Positions 56,358 through 64,000 of a stretch of 64,000 bases of DNA are shown in pieces. The notes beneath the pieces are model-generated. The model saw only the letters and a list, made by a program, of their open reading frames with translations, was not told where the DNA came from and ran no database searches. Source of the DNA: an uncultured Mycobacterium sp. (GTDB lineage: Bacteria; Actinomycetota; Actinomycetes; Mycobacteriales; Mycobacteriaceae). Location: positions 95,270 to 159,269 of the forward strand of contig FLQS01000005.1 in NCBI GenBank assembly GCA_900078375.1. Direction: 5' to 3'. Position numbers and translations under genes: made by a program. Numbering within the stretch: the first letter of the stretch is position 1; the number at the start of each line of letters is the position of its first letter.

Positions 56358-57377
56358 GTGACCGACTTCGACGTCCCCCGCTTCACGGCGTGGCTGGGCG
56401 AGGTCACCGGCGAGCCTGCCGACGTCACGGTGGCCCCGATCCGCGGCGGCGGCAGCTGCGAGATGTTCCGCGTCGACCGGCTCGGCGAATCGTGGGTGGT
56501 GCGCCGTGCGCCGCTGGCGGCCGTGTCCGACACCGCCCACCAAGTCATCCGCGAAGCACGCATTATGGAAGCCCTGGAATCACAGGGCATTTCAGTTCCC
56601 CACATTCTCGCTAGAGCCGACGACCCGACCATCCTCGGCGCACCGTTCTTTGTGATGTCCTTCGTCGAGGGCGACGTCATCCGCCAGGACGGGCTGCCCG
56701 AGTCACTACGCAATGATCCGAGCTCCAACAGCGCTATCGGCGAGCAACTCATCGATACCTTGGCGCAGTTGCACGCCGTCGATTGGGCATCAACCGCATT
56801 GGCGGACATGTCCCGGCCGGACGGCTTCCTCGACCGGCAGGTGGATCGCTGGCTGGGCCAACTGGACAGCTACCGGGTGCGCGATCTGCCCGGCATCGAC
56901 GATCTCGCAGCCTGGTTGCGCGCGCACCTGCCGCGGCACGGCGATCTGGCCGTTATGCACGGCGACTACAAGGTGGACAACGTCATCTGGGCACCCACCG
57001 CCCCGCCGCGAATCGCCTGCGTCGTGGACTTCGAAATGACCACAGTGGGCGACCCGCTCATCGACCTCGCCTGGGCGATGATCTTCTGGCCCGAAGAGGG
57101 CAACCCCATCGCACTGGCCGCCCCCGGCACCCCGAACGGCATCCACCCCGATCACTGTCAGACACCAGCACAACTGGTCGACCGCTACGCCACCGCAACG
57201 GGCCGTGACCTGTCCAGCTTCGACTGGTATCAGGTCTTCAGCGCGTGGAAGCTCGCCATCGTCCTGGAGGGCTCCTATGCCAAACATGTTCGCGGCCAAT
57301 CCCGCAACCCAGTCCACGAGGTTTTCGGCGCGATCGTCGACAACCTGCTCATCCGCGCTCGGAGGTTCGCCCAATGA
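56358..57377 (+). CDS. APH-family kinase (ACAD10/11 kinase-domain type)
   Basis: The 339-residue protein has the aminoglycoside-phosphotransferase fold: GGGSCEMFRV (nucleotide loop), catalytic HGDYKVDNVIW and metal-binding VVDFEMTTVGDPLIDLAW. The style matches the kinase half of ACAD10/11 and mycobacterial proteins misnamed FadE36, which phosphorylate hydroxyacyl groups rather than antibiotics. GTG 56358 was chosen (TDFDVPRFTAWL); GTG 56355 and 56340 are alternatives. It is co-translated with an SDR, and an ACAD of the matching family lies nearby. Confidence 0.85.
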   Translation: MTDFDVPRFTAWLGEVTGEPADVTVAPIRGGGSCEMFRVDRLGESWVVRRAPLAAVSDTAHQVIREARIMEALESQGISVPHILARADDPTILGAPFFVMSFVEGDVIRQDGLPESLRNDPSSNSAIGEQLIDTLAQLHAVDWASTALADMSRPDGFLDRQVDRWLGQLDSYRVRDLPGIDDLAAWLRAHLPRHGDLAVMHGDYKVDNVIWAPTAPPRIACVVDFEMTTVGDPLIDLAWAMIFWPEEGNPIALAAPGTPNGIHPDHCQTPAQLVDRYATATGRDLSSFDWYQVFSAWKLAIVLEGSYAKHVRGQSRNPVHEVFGAIVDNLLIRARRFAQ

Positions 57378-58138
57378 CCGATCCGCTCTTCGATGTCTCC
57401 GACCGGGTGGTGCTGATCACCGGCGGAAGTCGCGGGCTCGGTGCTGCGATGAGCATCGGCCTCGCCACCCGCGGTGCCCGTGTCGTGATCGCCAGCCGCA
57501 AGCTGGATTCCTGCGAGGAGCTCGCCGCACAAATCGAAGACACCGGCGGACAGGCGTATCCACTCCAGTGCCATGTTGGCGACTGGGAGTCGCTGGACTC
57601 CGTCGTCGACGCCGCCGCATCCCGCTGGGGCCGACTGGACGGACTGGTCAACAACGCCGGCATGAGCCCGCTGGCACCTTCGCTCCTGGACACCTCAGAG
57701 ACGTTGTTCGACAAGGTGATCGGTGTGAACCTCAAAGGCCCGACCCGCCTCACCGCCCTGGCCGCCGCCGCCATGTCAGCCACCGGTGGTGGTTCGATCG
57801 TCAACATCAGCTCCCTGGCGTCGGTGAAACAGACCCCGATCGCGCCGATCTACGGCGCCGCCAAGGCCGGCCTCAACGCGCTGACCACCGCCACCGCCCT
57901 GGAATACGCCGGAGCCGGAGTGCGGGTGAACTGCATCATCTGCGGCACGTTCGATACTGACGCAGCGTCGGGTTTCGTACGGAACCCCGACACCTTGCCC
58001 GGCGTAGTCAAGCCGATCGCGCTGGGCCGGGTCGGCCGACCGGAGGAGATCGTCGGCGCGGTCGTCTACCTGCTGTCCGACGCATCCAGCTACACCACCG
58101 GGTCGCTGATGACGATTGACGGCGGTGTCGCGGGCTGA
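57374..58138 (+). CDS. Short-chain dehydrogenase
   Basis: The 254-residue classical SDR shows TGGSRGLG, NNAGMSPL, Ser in NISSLAS, and YGAAK. ASRK after strand two suggests NADP(H). The ATG overlaps the kinase stop (ATGA), so both proteins are likely to act on one pathway. It ends four bases from the convergent TetR. Confidence 0.9.
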   Translation: MTDPLFDVSDRVVLITGGSRGLGAAMSIGLATRGARVVIASRKLDSCEELAAQIEDTGGQAYPLQCHVGDWESLDSVVDAAASRWGRLDGLVNNAGMSPLAPSLLDTSETLFDKVIGVNLKGPTRLTALAAAAMSATGGGSIVNISSLASVKQTPIAPIYGAAKAGLNALTTATALEYAGAGVRVNCIICGTFDTDAASGFVRNPDTLPGVVKPIALGRVGRPEEIVGAVVYLLSDASSYTTGSLMTIDGGVAG

Positions 58139-58141
58139 CCG

Positions 58142-58723
58142 TCAGCTGTCACGGCTGATCCCGTCGATCAGGTAATCGATGTGGGCGGAGAACAATTCGT
58201 CGACCTCGTCAGCCGTCACGCCGGCCGGATCACTGCCGGCCAGCCGGTTGCGCCGCCGGGCCGGGGCGTCAACGGGAGGATGGTCCATCGCGACGAAACC
58301 GACCGTCGCCCAGGTGAGCAGCCGGCACGCGCGCACTGCACGGTCACGGTCCATGCCGTCGCGTCTCATACACTTGAGCAGCGGCCGCGACGCTTCCAGA
58401 TAGGCAGGGCGTTTGACTTGCAGGAAGAGCCTACTGTCGGCGGCTTCGGTAAGCCGTTGTCGTAGTTGTCCTGTCCACCGCCGGGCATAGCCCGGCCACA
58501 GTTCGTCACGCTCCAGTGGCGGCGCCAGATCGGCCAGGAAATGGTCGGCGACGGCGTCGAGCAGGGCGTCCTTGTTGCCGATGCGGGCGTATACGGGAGG
58601 TGGGGTCACGCCGAGGCGGCTGGCCACGCCGCGCATGCTGACGGCATCGAGACCGCTTTCGCGGAGGATGTCCACGGCGGCGGCGACGATCTGCTCTGGG
58701 CGCAAATCGATTTCGGCGCTCAT
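58142..58723 (-). CDS. TetR-family regulator of the acyl-CoA dehydrogenase operon
   Basis: The 193-residue TetR has an HTH (MRGVASRLGVTPPPVYARIGNK) and a TetR_C-like domain. It is the last gene of the ACAD-MDR-TetR operon, joined by four-base overlaps, so it is expressed with the genes it probably controls. The inverted repeat at 61053-61078, upstream of the operon, is the obvious operator candidate. Confidence 0.85.
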   Translation of the reverse strand: MSAEIDLRPEQIVAAAVDILRESGLDAVSMRGVASRLGVTPPPVYARIGNKDALLDAVADHFLADLAPPLERDELWPGYARRWTGQLRQRLTEAADSRLFLQVKRPAYLEASRPLLKCMRRDGMDRDRAVRACRLLTWATVGFVAMDHPPVDAPARRRNRLAGSDPAGVTADEVDELFSAHIDYLIDGISRDS

Positions 58724-59739
58724 GTGATCCTGAGGGCGATCTTGCCGACATGCTCGCCGGCTTGCAGCACACGCACCGCCTCGGTGAGATCGGTCCAGTC
58801 GAAGACATGACTGATGTGGGGCTTGATCGCCTGTTCTGTGATCAGTTCGCACAGTTCGACGAAGCTCAGGACACTGCCGACGGTGATCCCGATGATGCGA
58901 ATGTTGTTGAGCATCACCTCGGCTACCGGTATCGGCGCGACGTCGAACCCGGTAAGCACGCCGATCACCGCAACGGTGCCGCCCATCCGGGTGGCGCGCA
59001 CCGATTGGGCCATGGTCTCCGGGCCACCGAGCTCGACCACCAGATCGGCGCCGCGACCGCCGGTGATCCGCTTGACCTCGTTCTCCCAGTCCGGGGTGCT
59101 CCGATAGTTGATCAGATGCGTTGCGCCGAGCCGTGATCCGATCTGTAGCTTGTCATCGGACGACGAGGTCAAGATGACATCCGCGCCGAGTGCGCGGGCG
59201 AACTGCACTGCGAACAGCGAGACACCGCCAGTGCCCTGAGTAAGGACCACGTCGCCGGGCCCGATCCCAGCCTCCAGCAAGGCATTCCACGCTGTGACCC
59301 CGGCGCAGGGCAGCGTGGCGGCTTCGACGTCGGTCAGATGCGCCGGGGTGGCCACCAGGCCGGTGGTCGCGGCGACGCGGTACTGCTGCAGCCAGCCGTC
59401 GCCGCTGTCCCCGGGAAGTTCGGCCTTGAGCGACGGCGTGGGCGGACCGTCCTGCCAGTCCGGGTGGAACGTTCCGATCACGCGGTCGCCCACCGAGAAG
59501 TCGGTGACATCCGGCCCGATTGCGACGACCTCGCCGGCACCATCGGTCATCGGGACGCGCGGCCACTCACCCCAGATCAGGCCGGCCAGGTTGACCATGT
59601 CGTGGTAGTTGACGCTGGAAGCGTTGACTTTCACCAGCACCTGCCCCGCGCCCGGAACAGGTATGGGACGCTGCTCCGATTCGGGGGTCGCGCCCTGAGC
59701 GCTCATCACCATCGCCACGTGGGTGCGCGCTTCGGTCAT
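58720..59739 (-). CDS. Quinone oxidoreductase-like MDR enzyme
   Basis: The 339-residue medium-chain reductase has no zinc ligands. It has the GroES-like start (KVNASSVNYHDMVN), LPCAGVTAWNAL and a variant nucleotide motif TQGTGGVSLFAVQ (TGGVS rather than GAAGGVG), as in the alcohol dehydrogenase/crotonyl-CoA reductase-like branch. It may reduce enoyl compounds with NADPH. It is joined by ATGA overlaps to the ACAD upstream and the TetR downstream. Confidence 0.86.
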   Translation of the reverse strand: MTEARTHVAMVMSAQGATPESEQRPIPVPGAGQVLVKVNASSVNYHDMVNLAGLIWGEWPRVPMTDGAGEVVAIGPDVTDFSVGDRVIGTFHPDWQDGPPTPSLKAELPGDSGDGWLQQYRVAATTGLVATPAHLTDVEAATLPCAGVTAWNALLEAGIGPGDVVLTQGTGGVSLFAVQFARALGADVILTSSSDDKLQIGSRLGATHLINYRSTPDWENEVKRITGGRGADLVVELGGPETMAQSVRATRMGGTVAVIGVLTGFDVAPIPVAEVMLNNIRIIGITVGSVLSFVELCELITEQAIKPHISHVFDWTDLTEAVRVLQAGEHVGKIALRIT

Positions 59740-61031
59740 GCGATACCCGCTTCCTGCCGCAGTTGCTCCCATTTGCGTTGTGCGGCAGGACGACGCGAGG
59801 GCAGATGTTCGGTCGGCCAGCCCTTCACCGGCTGATACTTCTTCAGTACGTGCCGGGCCAGCACCGACTTGTGCAGCTCGTCGGGACCGTCGCCGATCGA
59901 CCCGAATCGGGTGATCCGGTACCACTGCTCGACGGGGAGATCTCCCGAGTAACCCAACGCACCGCAGACCTGGATGGTGCGGTCGAGTACCGCGAGGACG
60001 ACCTTGGACACATGTGCCTTGACCATGCCCAGCTCGGCACGCACCGCACTGGCGCCGAGACGGTCCATCTGCCATGCGGTCTGGAAAGTCAGCAGCCGTG
60101 CGGCCTGAATCTCGGTGTGCGACAGGGCGATATAGTCCTGCACCATCTGGTGCTCACCAAGCAGCCGGCCGTGAGACGGCCGTGAGACGGCGCGCTCCCC
60201 CATAATGTCCAGCGCACGTTGCGCCTGACCGAGCCAGCGCATGGCGTGATGGATACGCCCCCCGCCGAGTCGCTGCTGCGCAAGCAGGAAGCCCGCGCCG
60301 CGGTCTCCGATGAGATGATCGGCCGGCACCCGGCAGTCCCGGAACATGACCTCGGCGTGATTACCGCGGCGGCCGTACTCCGGGTCAGAGTGCGCCATTG
60401 TCGGGATCTCCCGCACGATCTCGAGGCCAGGCGTATCGGTCGGCACCACGAAGATCGAAGCGTGCCGGTGCGGTCGCTTTTCCGGATCGGTTTCGGCGAC
60501 CACCAAGATGATGTCGGCGCAGGAGGCGTTCGTGGTAAACCACTTGTGCCCGTTGATGACCCAGCTGTCGCCGTCGAGTACTGCCGTCGTGGCGATGACG
60601 GTGGGATCGGACCCGGCGAGGAAGGGTTCGGTCAGGGCGAAGGCACTGGAGATTTCGCCGCGCAGATTCGGGAACAGCCATCGTTGCTTCTGCGCCTCAT
60701 CGGCACCATGAGCAAGCAACTCCATGTTGCCGCTGTCGGGGGCCTGGACGCCGAACAGTTCCATCGACATCATGCACCGGCCGATGATCTCCGACATCAG
60801 GGCGAGCTTGAGTTGGCCGGCACCCGGGCCACCGAGGCTGGGGTCGAGGAACATCCCCCACAGGCCTTGATCCTTGACGCGCTGCTGCAGGTGCCGTTTG
60901 ACCGCCTGCCACTCATCGGCCGGCAGCTCGCCGAGAATCGGTTCCAGCGGAATCACTTCACCGTCGATGAACTCGCGCATCCACGCCAGTTGTTCGGCGA
61001 ATTCGGGGTCGGTCTCGAAATCCCACGCCAT
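59736..61031 (-). CDS. Acyl-CoA dehydrogenase, ACAD10/11-like
   Basis: The 431-residue flavoenzyme has ACAD motifs (AFALTEPFLAGSDP, INGHKWFTTNASCADI, VQDYIALSHTEIQAA, and VCGALGYSGDLPVEQWYRITR). It ends its active-site region with SIGDGPDELHK, the DGPDEVH-like signature of the ACAD10/11 subgroup. Members act with an APH-type kinase on 4-hydroxyacyl-CoAs, and such a kinase is at 56358. ATG 61031 gives the family start. It is the first gene of a three-gene operon. Confidence 0.9.
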   Translation of the reverse strand: MAWDFETDPEFAEQLAWMREFIDGEVIPLEPILGELPADEWQAVKRHLQQRVKDQGLWGMFLDPSLGGPGAGQLKLALMSEIIGRCMMSMELFGVQAPDSGNMELLAHGADEAQKQRWLFPNLRGEISSAFALTEPFLAGSDPTVIATTAVLDGDSWVINGHKWFTTNASCADIILVVAETDPEKRPHRHASIFVVPTDTPGLEIVREIPTMAHSDPEYGRRGNHAEVMFRDCRVPADHLIGDRGAGFLLAQQRLGGGRIHHAMRWLGQAQRALDIMGERAVSRPSHGRLLGEHQMVQDYIALSHTEIQAARLLTFQTAWQMDRLGASAVRAELGMVKAHVSKVVLAVLDRTIQVCGALGYSGDLPVEQWYRITRFGSIGDGPDELHKSVLARHVLKKYQPVKGWPTEHLPSRRPAAQRKWEQLRQEAGIA

Positions 61032-61052
61032 GGCCACCCTTCCGCGGAGCAA

Positions 61053-61078
61053 GATCACAGTGTAATCATGGTGTGATC
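61053..61078. promoter_or_regulatory. Inverted repeat GATCACA-N12-TGTGATC between divergent genes
   Basis: Seven-base perfect arms (61053-61059, 61072-61078) lie between the ACAD operon and the rightward MDR gene, 21 bases from the ACAD start and 31 bases from the MDR start. TGTAATC (61061-61067) repeats the TGTGATC half directly, so the site may hold more than one dimer. The likely ligand is the TetR at 58142. Confidence 0.55.
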
Positions 61079-61109
61079 GTCGAACGCAACACCCGCGGAG
61101 GTCCTACCG

Positions 61110-62111
61110 ATGAAAGCCTGGCAGGTTCATAGCGCGGGCGAGCCCGCCGACGTTTTGCGGCTGGTTGAGCGGGAATTGCCGGACCCCGGTCCCGATCAGG
61201 TCCGCATCAAGGTTGCCGCGGCGGGCATCGGGCTGCCCGATGTCCTGATGTGTCGCGGCACCTACCCGCTCACCCCGGCTGCGCCCTTCACCCCCGGACA
61301 AGAATTGGCGGGCACCGTCACCGCGGTCGGTCCCGGGGTCGACGAGGCGATCGTCGGGACCCGGGTGATGGGCGTCAGCGACTTCATGAACGGGAACGGG
61401 TCGTTCGCCGAAGAGGCGTTGGCCCTCGCCACCTCGACCGTCCGAGTCCCGGACGCACTGGAAGACGCTGCCGCCGCGGGATTCTGGATTCCCAATGTCA
61501 CCGCGTGGACCGGCCTGGTCGATCGCGGACACCTGCGCGCGGGCCAACGACTGGTGGTTCTCGGTGCGGCCGGCGGCAGCGGTATCGCTGCCGTCCAACT
61601 CGGCAAGGCAGTCGAAGCCACGGTGCTCGCGGTCGTCGGCGACGACAGCCGTGTCGAGTTCTGCCGGTCGTTCGGCGCCGACCACGTGTTCGTCGCCAGG
61701 GATGACACCGTCGCCGACGGCCGGCCACTGGCTCAGGCCTTGCGCGAAGCCACCGACTGGGCCGGGGTCGACATGGTCTTTGACCCAGTCGGCGGTGCCC
61801 AGGGCACCAGCGCGATGGGTGCGCTGGCCCGCAACGGCCAGCATCTGGCCGTGGGTTTTGCCAGCGGAAGCTGGGCTGCCGTCGACGTCGCGATGATGGC
61901 CGTCACCAACACGTCCCTGGTGGGCGTGCTCGCGGCAGGCGAATCCCGCGAATACGTCGAGACGGTCCTGGGCAGGCTCACCGAACTGCTCGCCAACGGC
62001 GCCATTCGTAACACCGTGCAGGAACGGTTCGCGTTCGACGACGTTCCCGCTGCCCTGATGCGCGTCGCACAGCGCAAGCCGCTGGGGAAGTGCGTGCTGC
62101 TCATCAGCTGA
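61110..62111 (+). CDS. NADPH:quinone oxidoreductase-like MDR enzyme
   Basis: The 333-residue reductase has AGIGLPDVLMCRGTYP, PGQELAGTV and the nucleotide site LGAAGGSGIAAVQLGKA typical of the zinc-free QOR branch. It would reduce quinones or enones/enoyl thioesters with NADPH. The ATG has a GGAGG site at good spacing. It is divergent from the ACAD operon through a short region with a shared operator, so both are probably induced together. Confidence 0.9.
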   Translation: MKAWQVHSAGEPADVLRLVERELPDPGPDQVRIKVAAAGIGLPDVLMCRGTYPLTPAAPFTPGQELAGTVTAVGPGVDEAIVGTRVMGVSDFMNGNGSFAEEALALATSTVRVPDALEDAAAAGFWIPNVTAWTGLVDRGHLRAGQRLVVLGAAGGSGIAAVQLGKAVEATVLAVVGDDSRVEFCRSFGADHVFVARDDTVADGRPLAQALREATDWAGVDMVFDPVGGAQGTSAMGALARNGQHLAVGFASGSWAAVDVAMMAVTNTSLVGVLAAGESREYVETVLGRLTELLANGAIRNTVQERFAFDDVPAALMRVAQRKPLGKCVLLIS

Positions 62112-62142
62112 GGCTCAGAACCCGCGAACTTCGCACCCAACC

Positions 62143-63339
62143 TCAGCTCGGCGGGTATCGGCCCAAGATGCGCTTCTCGTGGCGAGGACTCAGCGCCGCC
62201 AATCGGATGTCGCCGCCGTAGTGGGCGAGCACTCGCGGATCCATGACTCGACGCCACAGCGGAGGACACATCGCCAACAGCAGCATGGTGCTGTACCCGT
62301 GCGGGAGTTGAGGTGCTTCCTCATTGTGGCGGAGCGCCTGATATCGACGGCGCGGATGCGTGTGGTGATCGGAATGGCGCTGCAGATGGAACAAGAAGCG
62401 GTCGACAGTCAAGGTGTTGACGTCCCAGCTGTGCGACGGACCGACCTGTACGTAACGCCCGTCGTGCAGCTTCTGACGCCGGAGTCCGTAGTGCTCCAAG
62501 TAGTTGACGGCCTCCAACAGACAGAAGCCGACAATCGCCTGGCCTATGAGCCAGGGCAAGACAACAACGCCGAACCACACACCCAGCCCTGCGAACAAGG
62601 CAATGCTCAGTAGCCAGGCGTTGAGCACGTCATTCCTGGGCGTCCAGCGTGACCTGTCGATACGCGCGTGTCGGGCGCTCTCGATGCGCCAGGCGGAGCG
62701 AAGACCGCCCGTTACCGACCGCGGAATGAAGCTGTAAAGACTTTCGCCCATTCGCGAGCTGGCGGGGTCTTCGGCAGTGGCGACCCGCACATGGTGCCCG
62801 CGATTGTGCTCGACGAAAAAATGCCCGTAGCACGTCTGAGCGAGGGCTACCTTGCTCAACCACTTCTCGGCCGCTGCGCGCTTATGTCCCCACTCGTGTG
62901 CGGTATTGATGGCAAGGCCCCCGACTATTCCGACCGTCGCCATCAATCCGAACTTGCCGGCGAGAGTCATCGTGAGCCAGCCGCCACCGCTCCACAACCA
63001 GCAGGCGAAGAGCAAGGATAGGTACTGGTTGGGCAGGTACAGATACGTGATCCACCGGTAGAACCGGGCGTTCTCCAACAGTGGGAGGGCGTGGGCGGGA
63101 GGGGTTTTCGAATCAGGTCCGACGATCTGGTCCAGCAGCGGGATCACCACGAAAGCCAGGATCGGCCCCGACCACCAGAAAAGCTCTGAACCCGTCAATT
63201 GGACGGCAACCCACGCACCGAAGACGAGTGCCGGGACAATCGCTCCGAGGAGCCACAAGTACTTCCTCGGGCCGTCGCGCCAGTCCGGTGTCGAGATCGC
63301 CCCTTGATGAAGCCTCACAGCTTGCGGTTTCGATGGCAA
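62143..63339 (-). CDS. alkB: Alkane 1-monooxygenase AlkB
   Basis: The 398-residue membrane di-iron hydroxylase has the histidine boxes HEWGHK, EHNRGHH and LQRHSDHH, plus NYLEHYGLR, spread between about six membrane helices. It hydroxylates the terminal carbon of medium-chain alkanes using rubredoxin. No rubredoxin gene follows in this window; the left neighbour is an MDR reductase. The start appears to be TTG 63339, which has a GGGGGGA ribosome site seven bases upstream; an in-frame GTG at 63318 lacks one. Confidence 0.93.
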   Translation of the reverse strand: MPSKPQAVRLHQGAISTPDWRDGPRKYLWLLGAIVPALVFGAWVAVQLTGSELFWWSGPILAFVVIPLLDQIVGPDSKTPPAHALPLLENARFYRWITYLYLPNQYLSLLFACWLWSGGGWLTMTLAGKFGLMATVGIVGGLAINTAHEWGHKRAAAEKWLSKVALAQTCYGHFFVEHNRGHHVRVATAEDPASSRMGESLYSFIPRSVTGGLRSAWRIESARHARIDRSRWTPRNDVLNAWLLSIALFAGLGVWFGVVVLPWLIGQAIVGFCLLEAVNYLEHYGLRRQKLHDGRYVQVGPSHSWDVNTLTVDRFLFHLQRHSDHHTHPRRRYQALRHNEEAPQLPHGYSTMLLLAMCPPLWRRVMDPRVLAHYGGDIRLAALSPRHEKRILGRYPPS

Positions 63340-63590
63340 TTTTGATCCCCCCTGAGATCCTTATGCCCACTTGTTTGCATAGGTAATCGCTTGGACGCGG
63401 AGCGGGATAATTCCGAAATTCTATCGCATGCATGCAGGCATAGCAGTATGTTTACTTGCATGCATCTACGGCTACAAGGGGAGGGGTGCCCTGTCGACTC
63501 TCGTCGGAGACAGGCCATGCGCGTGGGTGACGTCTTGACCGACAAGCCGCTGGTGCGGCTCTGGAGATCCAAAGTTTGGGGAGTACAAAA
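63340..63590. other. AT-richer intergenic region between alkB and the PGRS gene
   Basis: This 251-base divergent region is clearly less GC-rich than its surroundings. It holds GCATGCATGCA (63426-63436) and TTGCATGCAT (63456-63465), spaced 19 bases apart, and the ribosome sites of both flanking genes. No additional gene is supported; short open frames here lack plausible starts and codon use. Confidence 0.5.
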
Positions 63591-64000
63591 ATGAAGAAAT
63601 ATATGTATCCATGCGCAACAGGGATTGGCATCGCCGGGGCTGGAGTCCTATTGGCATTTGCCCCCGGAACAGCACAGGCCGCGCCGGCCCTGCCCGCGCC
63701 ACTGGCACCGACGACGAGCGCAGAATGCGTCGTGTCGCTGACTTCCTGTTCTGCCAGTGGCCTGATCGGAACGAACTTGGTTGTGGTCACCCCGACCGTG
63801 CCCACCCCGAACGCGCTGGCTGCGGCGTCTTTGAGCCCCGCCGCGGACGCGGTGTTGTACAACCTCATCGGACTTGCCGGCCAAATCCCGATCGTCAACA
63901 TCTTCATCGCCAACGGCACTAACGGTGCGCCAGGCACGGGCGAAGACGGCGGCAACGCCGGACTTTTGTTCGGCTACGGCGGCAACGGCGGGTCCGGCGC
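63591..64000 (+). CDS. Secreted PGRS-type glycine-rich protein (C-terminus off the right edge)
   Basis: The first 136 residues are visible. MKKYMYPCATGIGIAGAG and LLAFAPGTAQAAP form a Sec signal peptide. A Pro/Ala/Ser/Thr-rich segment of about 75 residues follows, with VVVTPTVPTPNALAAA. From about residue 108 the text becomes PGRS-like: NGTNGAPGTGEDGGNAGLL, GYGGNGGSGA. PE_PGRS proteins of mycobacteria start with a PE domain and rely on ESX-5; here a Sec signal replaces it. The start has a GGGGAG site at 63578. Confidence 0.85.
   Translation, partial: MKKYMYPCATGIGIAGAGVLLAFAPGTAQAAPALPAPLAPTTSAECVVSLTSCSASGLIGTNLVVVTPTVPTPNALAAASLSPAADAVLYNLIGLAGQIPIVNIFIANGTNGAPGTGEDGGNAGLLFGYGGNGGSG

Noticed and set aside
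63391..63594. A 67-codon plus-strand frame in the alkB-PGRS gap.
   Set aside because: No ribosome site, atypical composition and overlap with the promoter region; probably noncoding.

Overview
The window reads as a chromosomal segment of a non-tuberculous Mycobacterium/Mycolicibacterium-like actinobacterium. It is strongly GC-rich. It carries a PhoP/PhoR pair, cyp51, cyp123, an encapsulin/DyP pair, purine genes and an Rv0756c-like protein in an arrangement I recognise as the M. tuberculosis Rv0756c-Rv0800 neighbourhood, in reverse orientation. That synteny comes from memory of the H37Rv order, not from an alignment. Many genes start with GTG and overlap their neighbours by 1-4 bases, and several appear leaderless, all typical of mycobacteria. 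The right edge holds a PGRS-type glycine-rich protein, also mycobacterial.

Layout. 1-13.0 kb: a truncated cation/proton antiporter, a CYP138-like P450, aminopeptidase pepC diverging from a DyP peroxidase/encapsulin operon, purS-purQ, a secreted protein, an MBL-fold hydrolase, an SDR, a DUF2334 protein, a glutathione peroxidase, and purC-ptrB. 13.0-19.5 kb: an oxygenase island between purC and purB (Rieske oxygenase, two NTF2-fold proteins, a 3Fe-4S ferredoxin, a GMC oxidoreductase, a TetR and a mycofactocin-type SDR). It is headed by a near-perfect 46-bp palindrome over the promoter. 19.5-28.8 kb: purB, a DUF429-RelA/SpoT fusion (RNase HII/(p)ppGpp synthetase type), SDR/TetR, a Tat-exported esterase, a P450 and purD. 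28.8-34.5 kb: a biotin-dependent carboxyltransferase, a CYP125-like P450, regulators and a methyltransferase.

34.5-47.7 kb is the conserved cyp51 region. aldA, an SDR, a HIBADH-like dehydrogenase and a carboxymuconolactone decarboxylase-like protein run left. A TetR, cyp123, an SDR, cyp51, a ferredoxin, an NTF2-like protein, adhB, an old-yellow-enzyme-type reductase, a ketosteroid-isomerase-like protein and an SDR run right. Two matching operator-like palindromes lie between the two arms. 47.7-54.6 kb: an ArnT-like membrane glycosyltransferase with its GT2-GtrA partner, a HIT protein, phoR, phoP, a decapeptide-repeat protein and tRNA-Thr(TGT). A PhoP-box-like direct repeat lies 45 bp upstream of phoP, and a close copy lies at the same distance and orientation upstream of the glycosyltransferase pair.

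54.6-64 kb is accessory in character: an HNH nuclease beside the tRNA, a decayed AraC fragment, an EthD-like protein, a secreted protein, then a lipid-catabolic block (APH-type kinase, SDR, TetR, two quinone-oxidoreductase-like MDRs, an ACAD10/11-like acyl-CoA dehydrogenase). It ends with alkB and a signal-peptide-bearing PGRS protein cut by the window edge. Overall theme: housekeeping purine genes interleaved with redox catabolism of lipids, sterols or aromatics (five P450s, one Rieske oxygenase, one AlkB, eight SDRs). No insertion sequence, CRISPR array or rRNA was seen.
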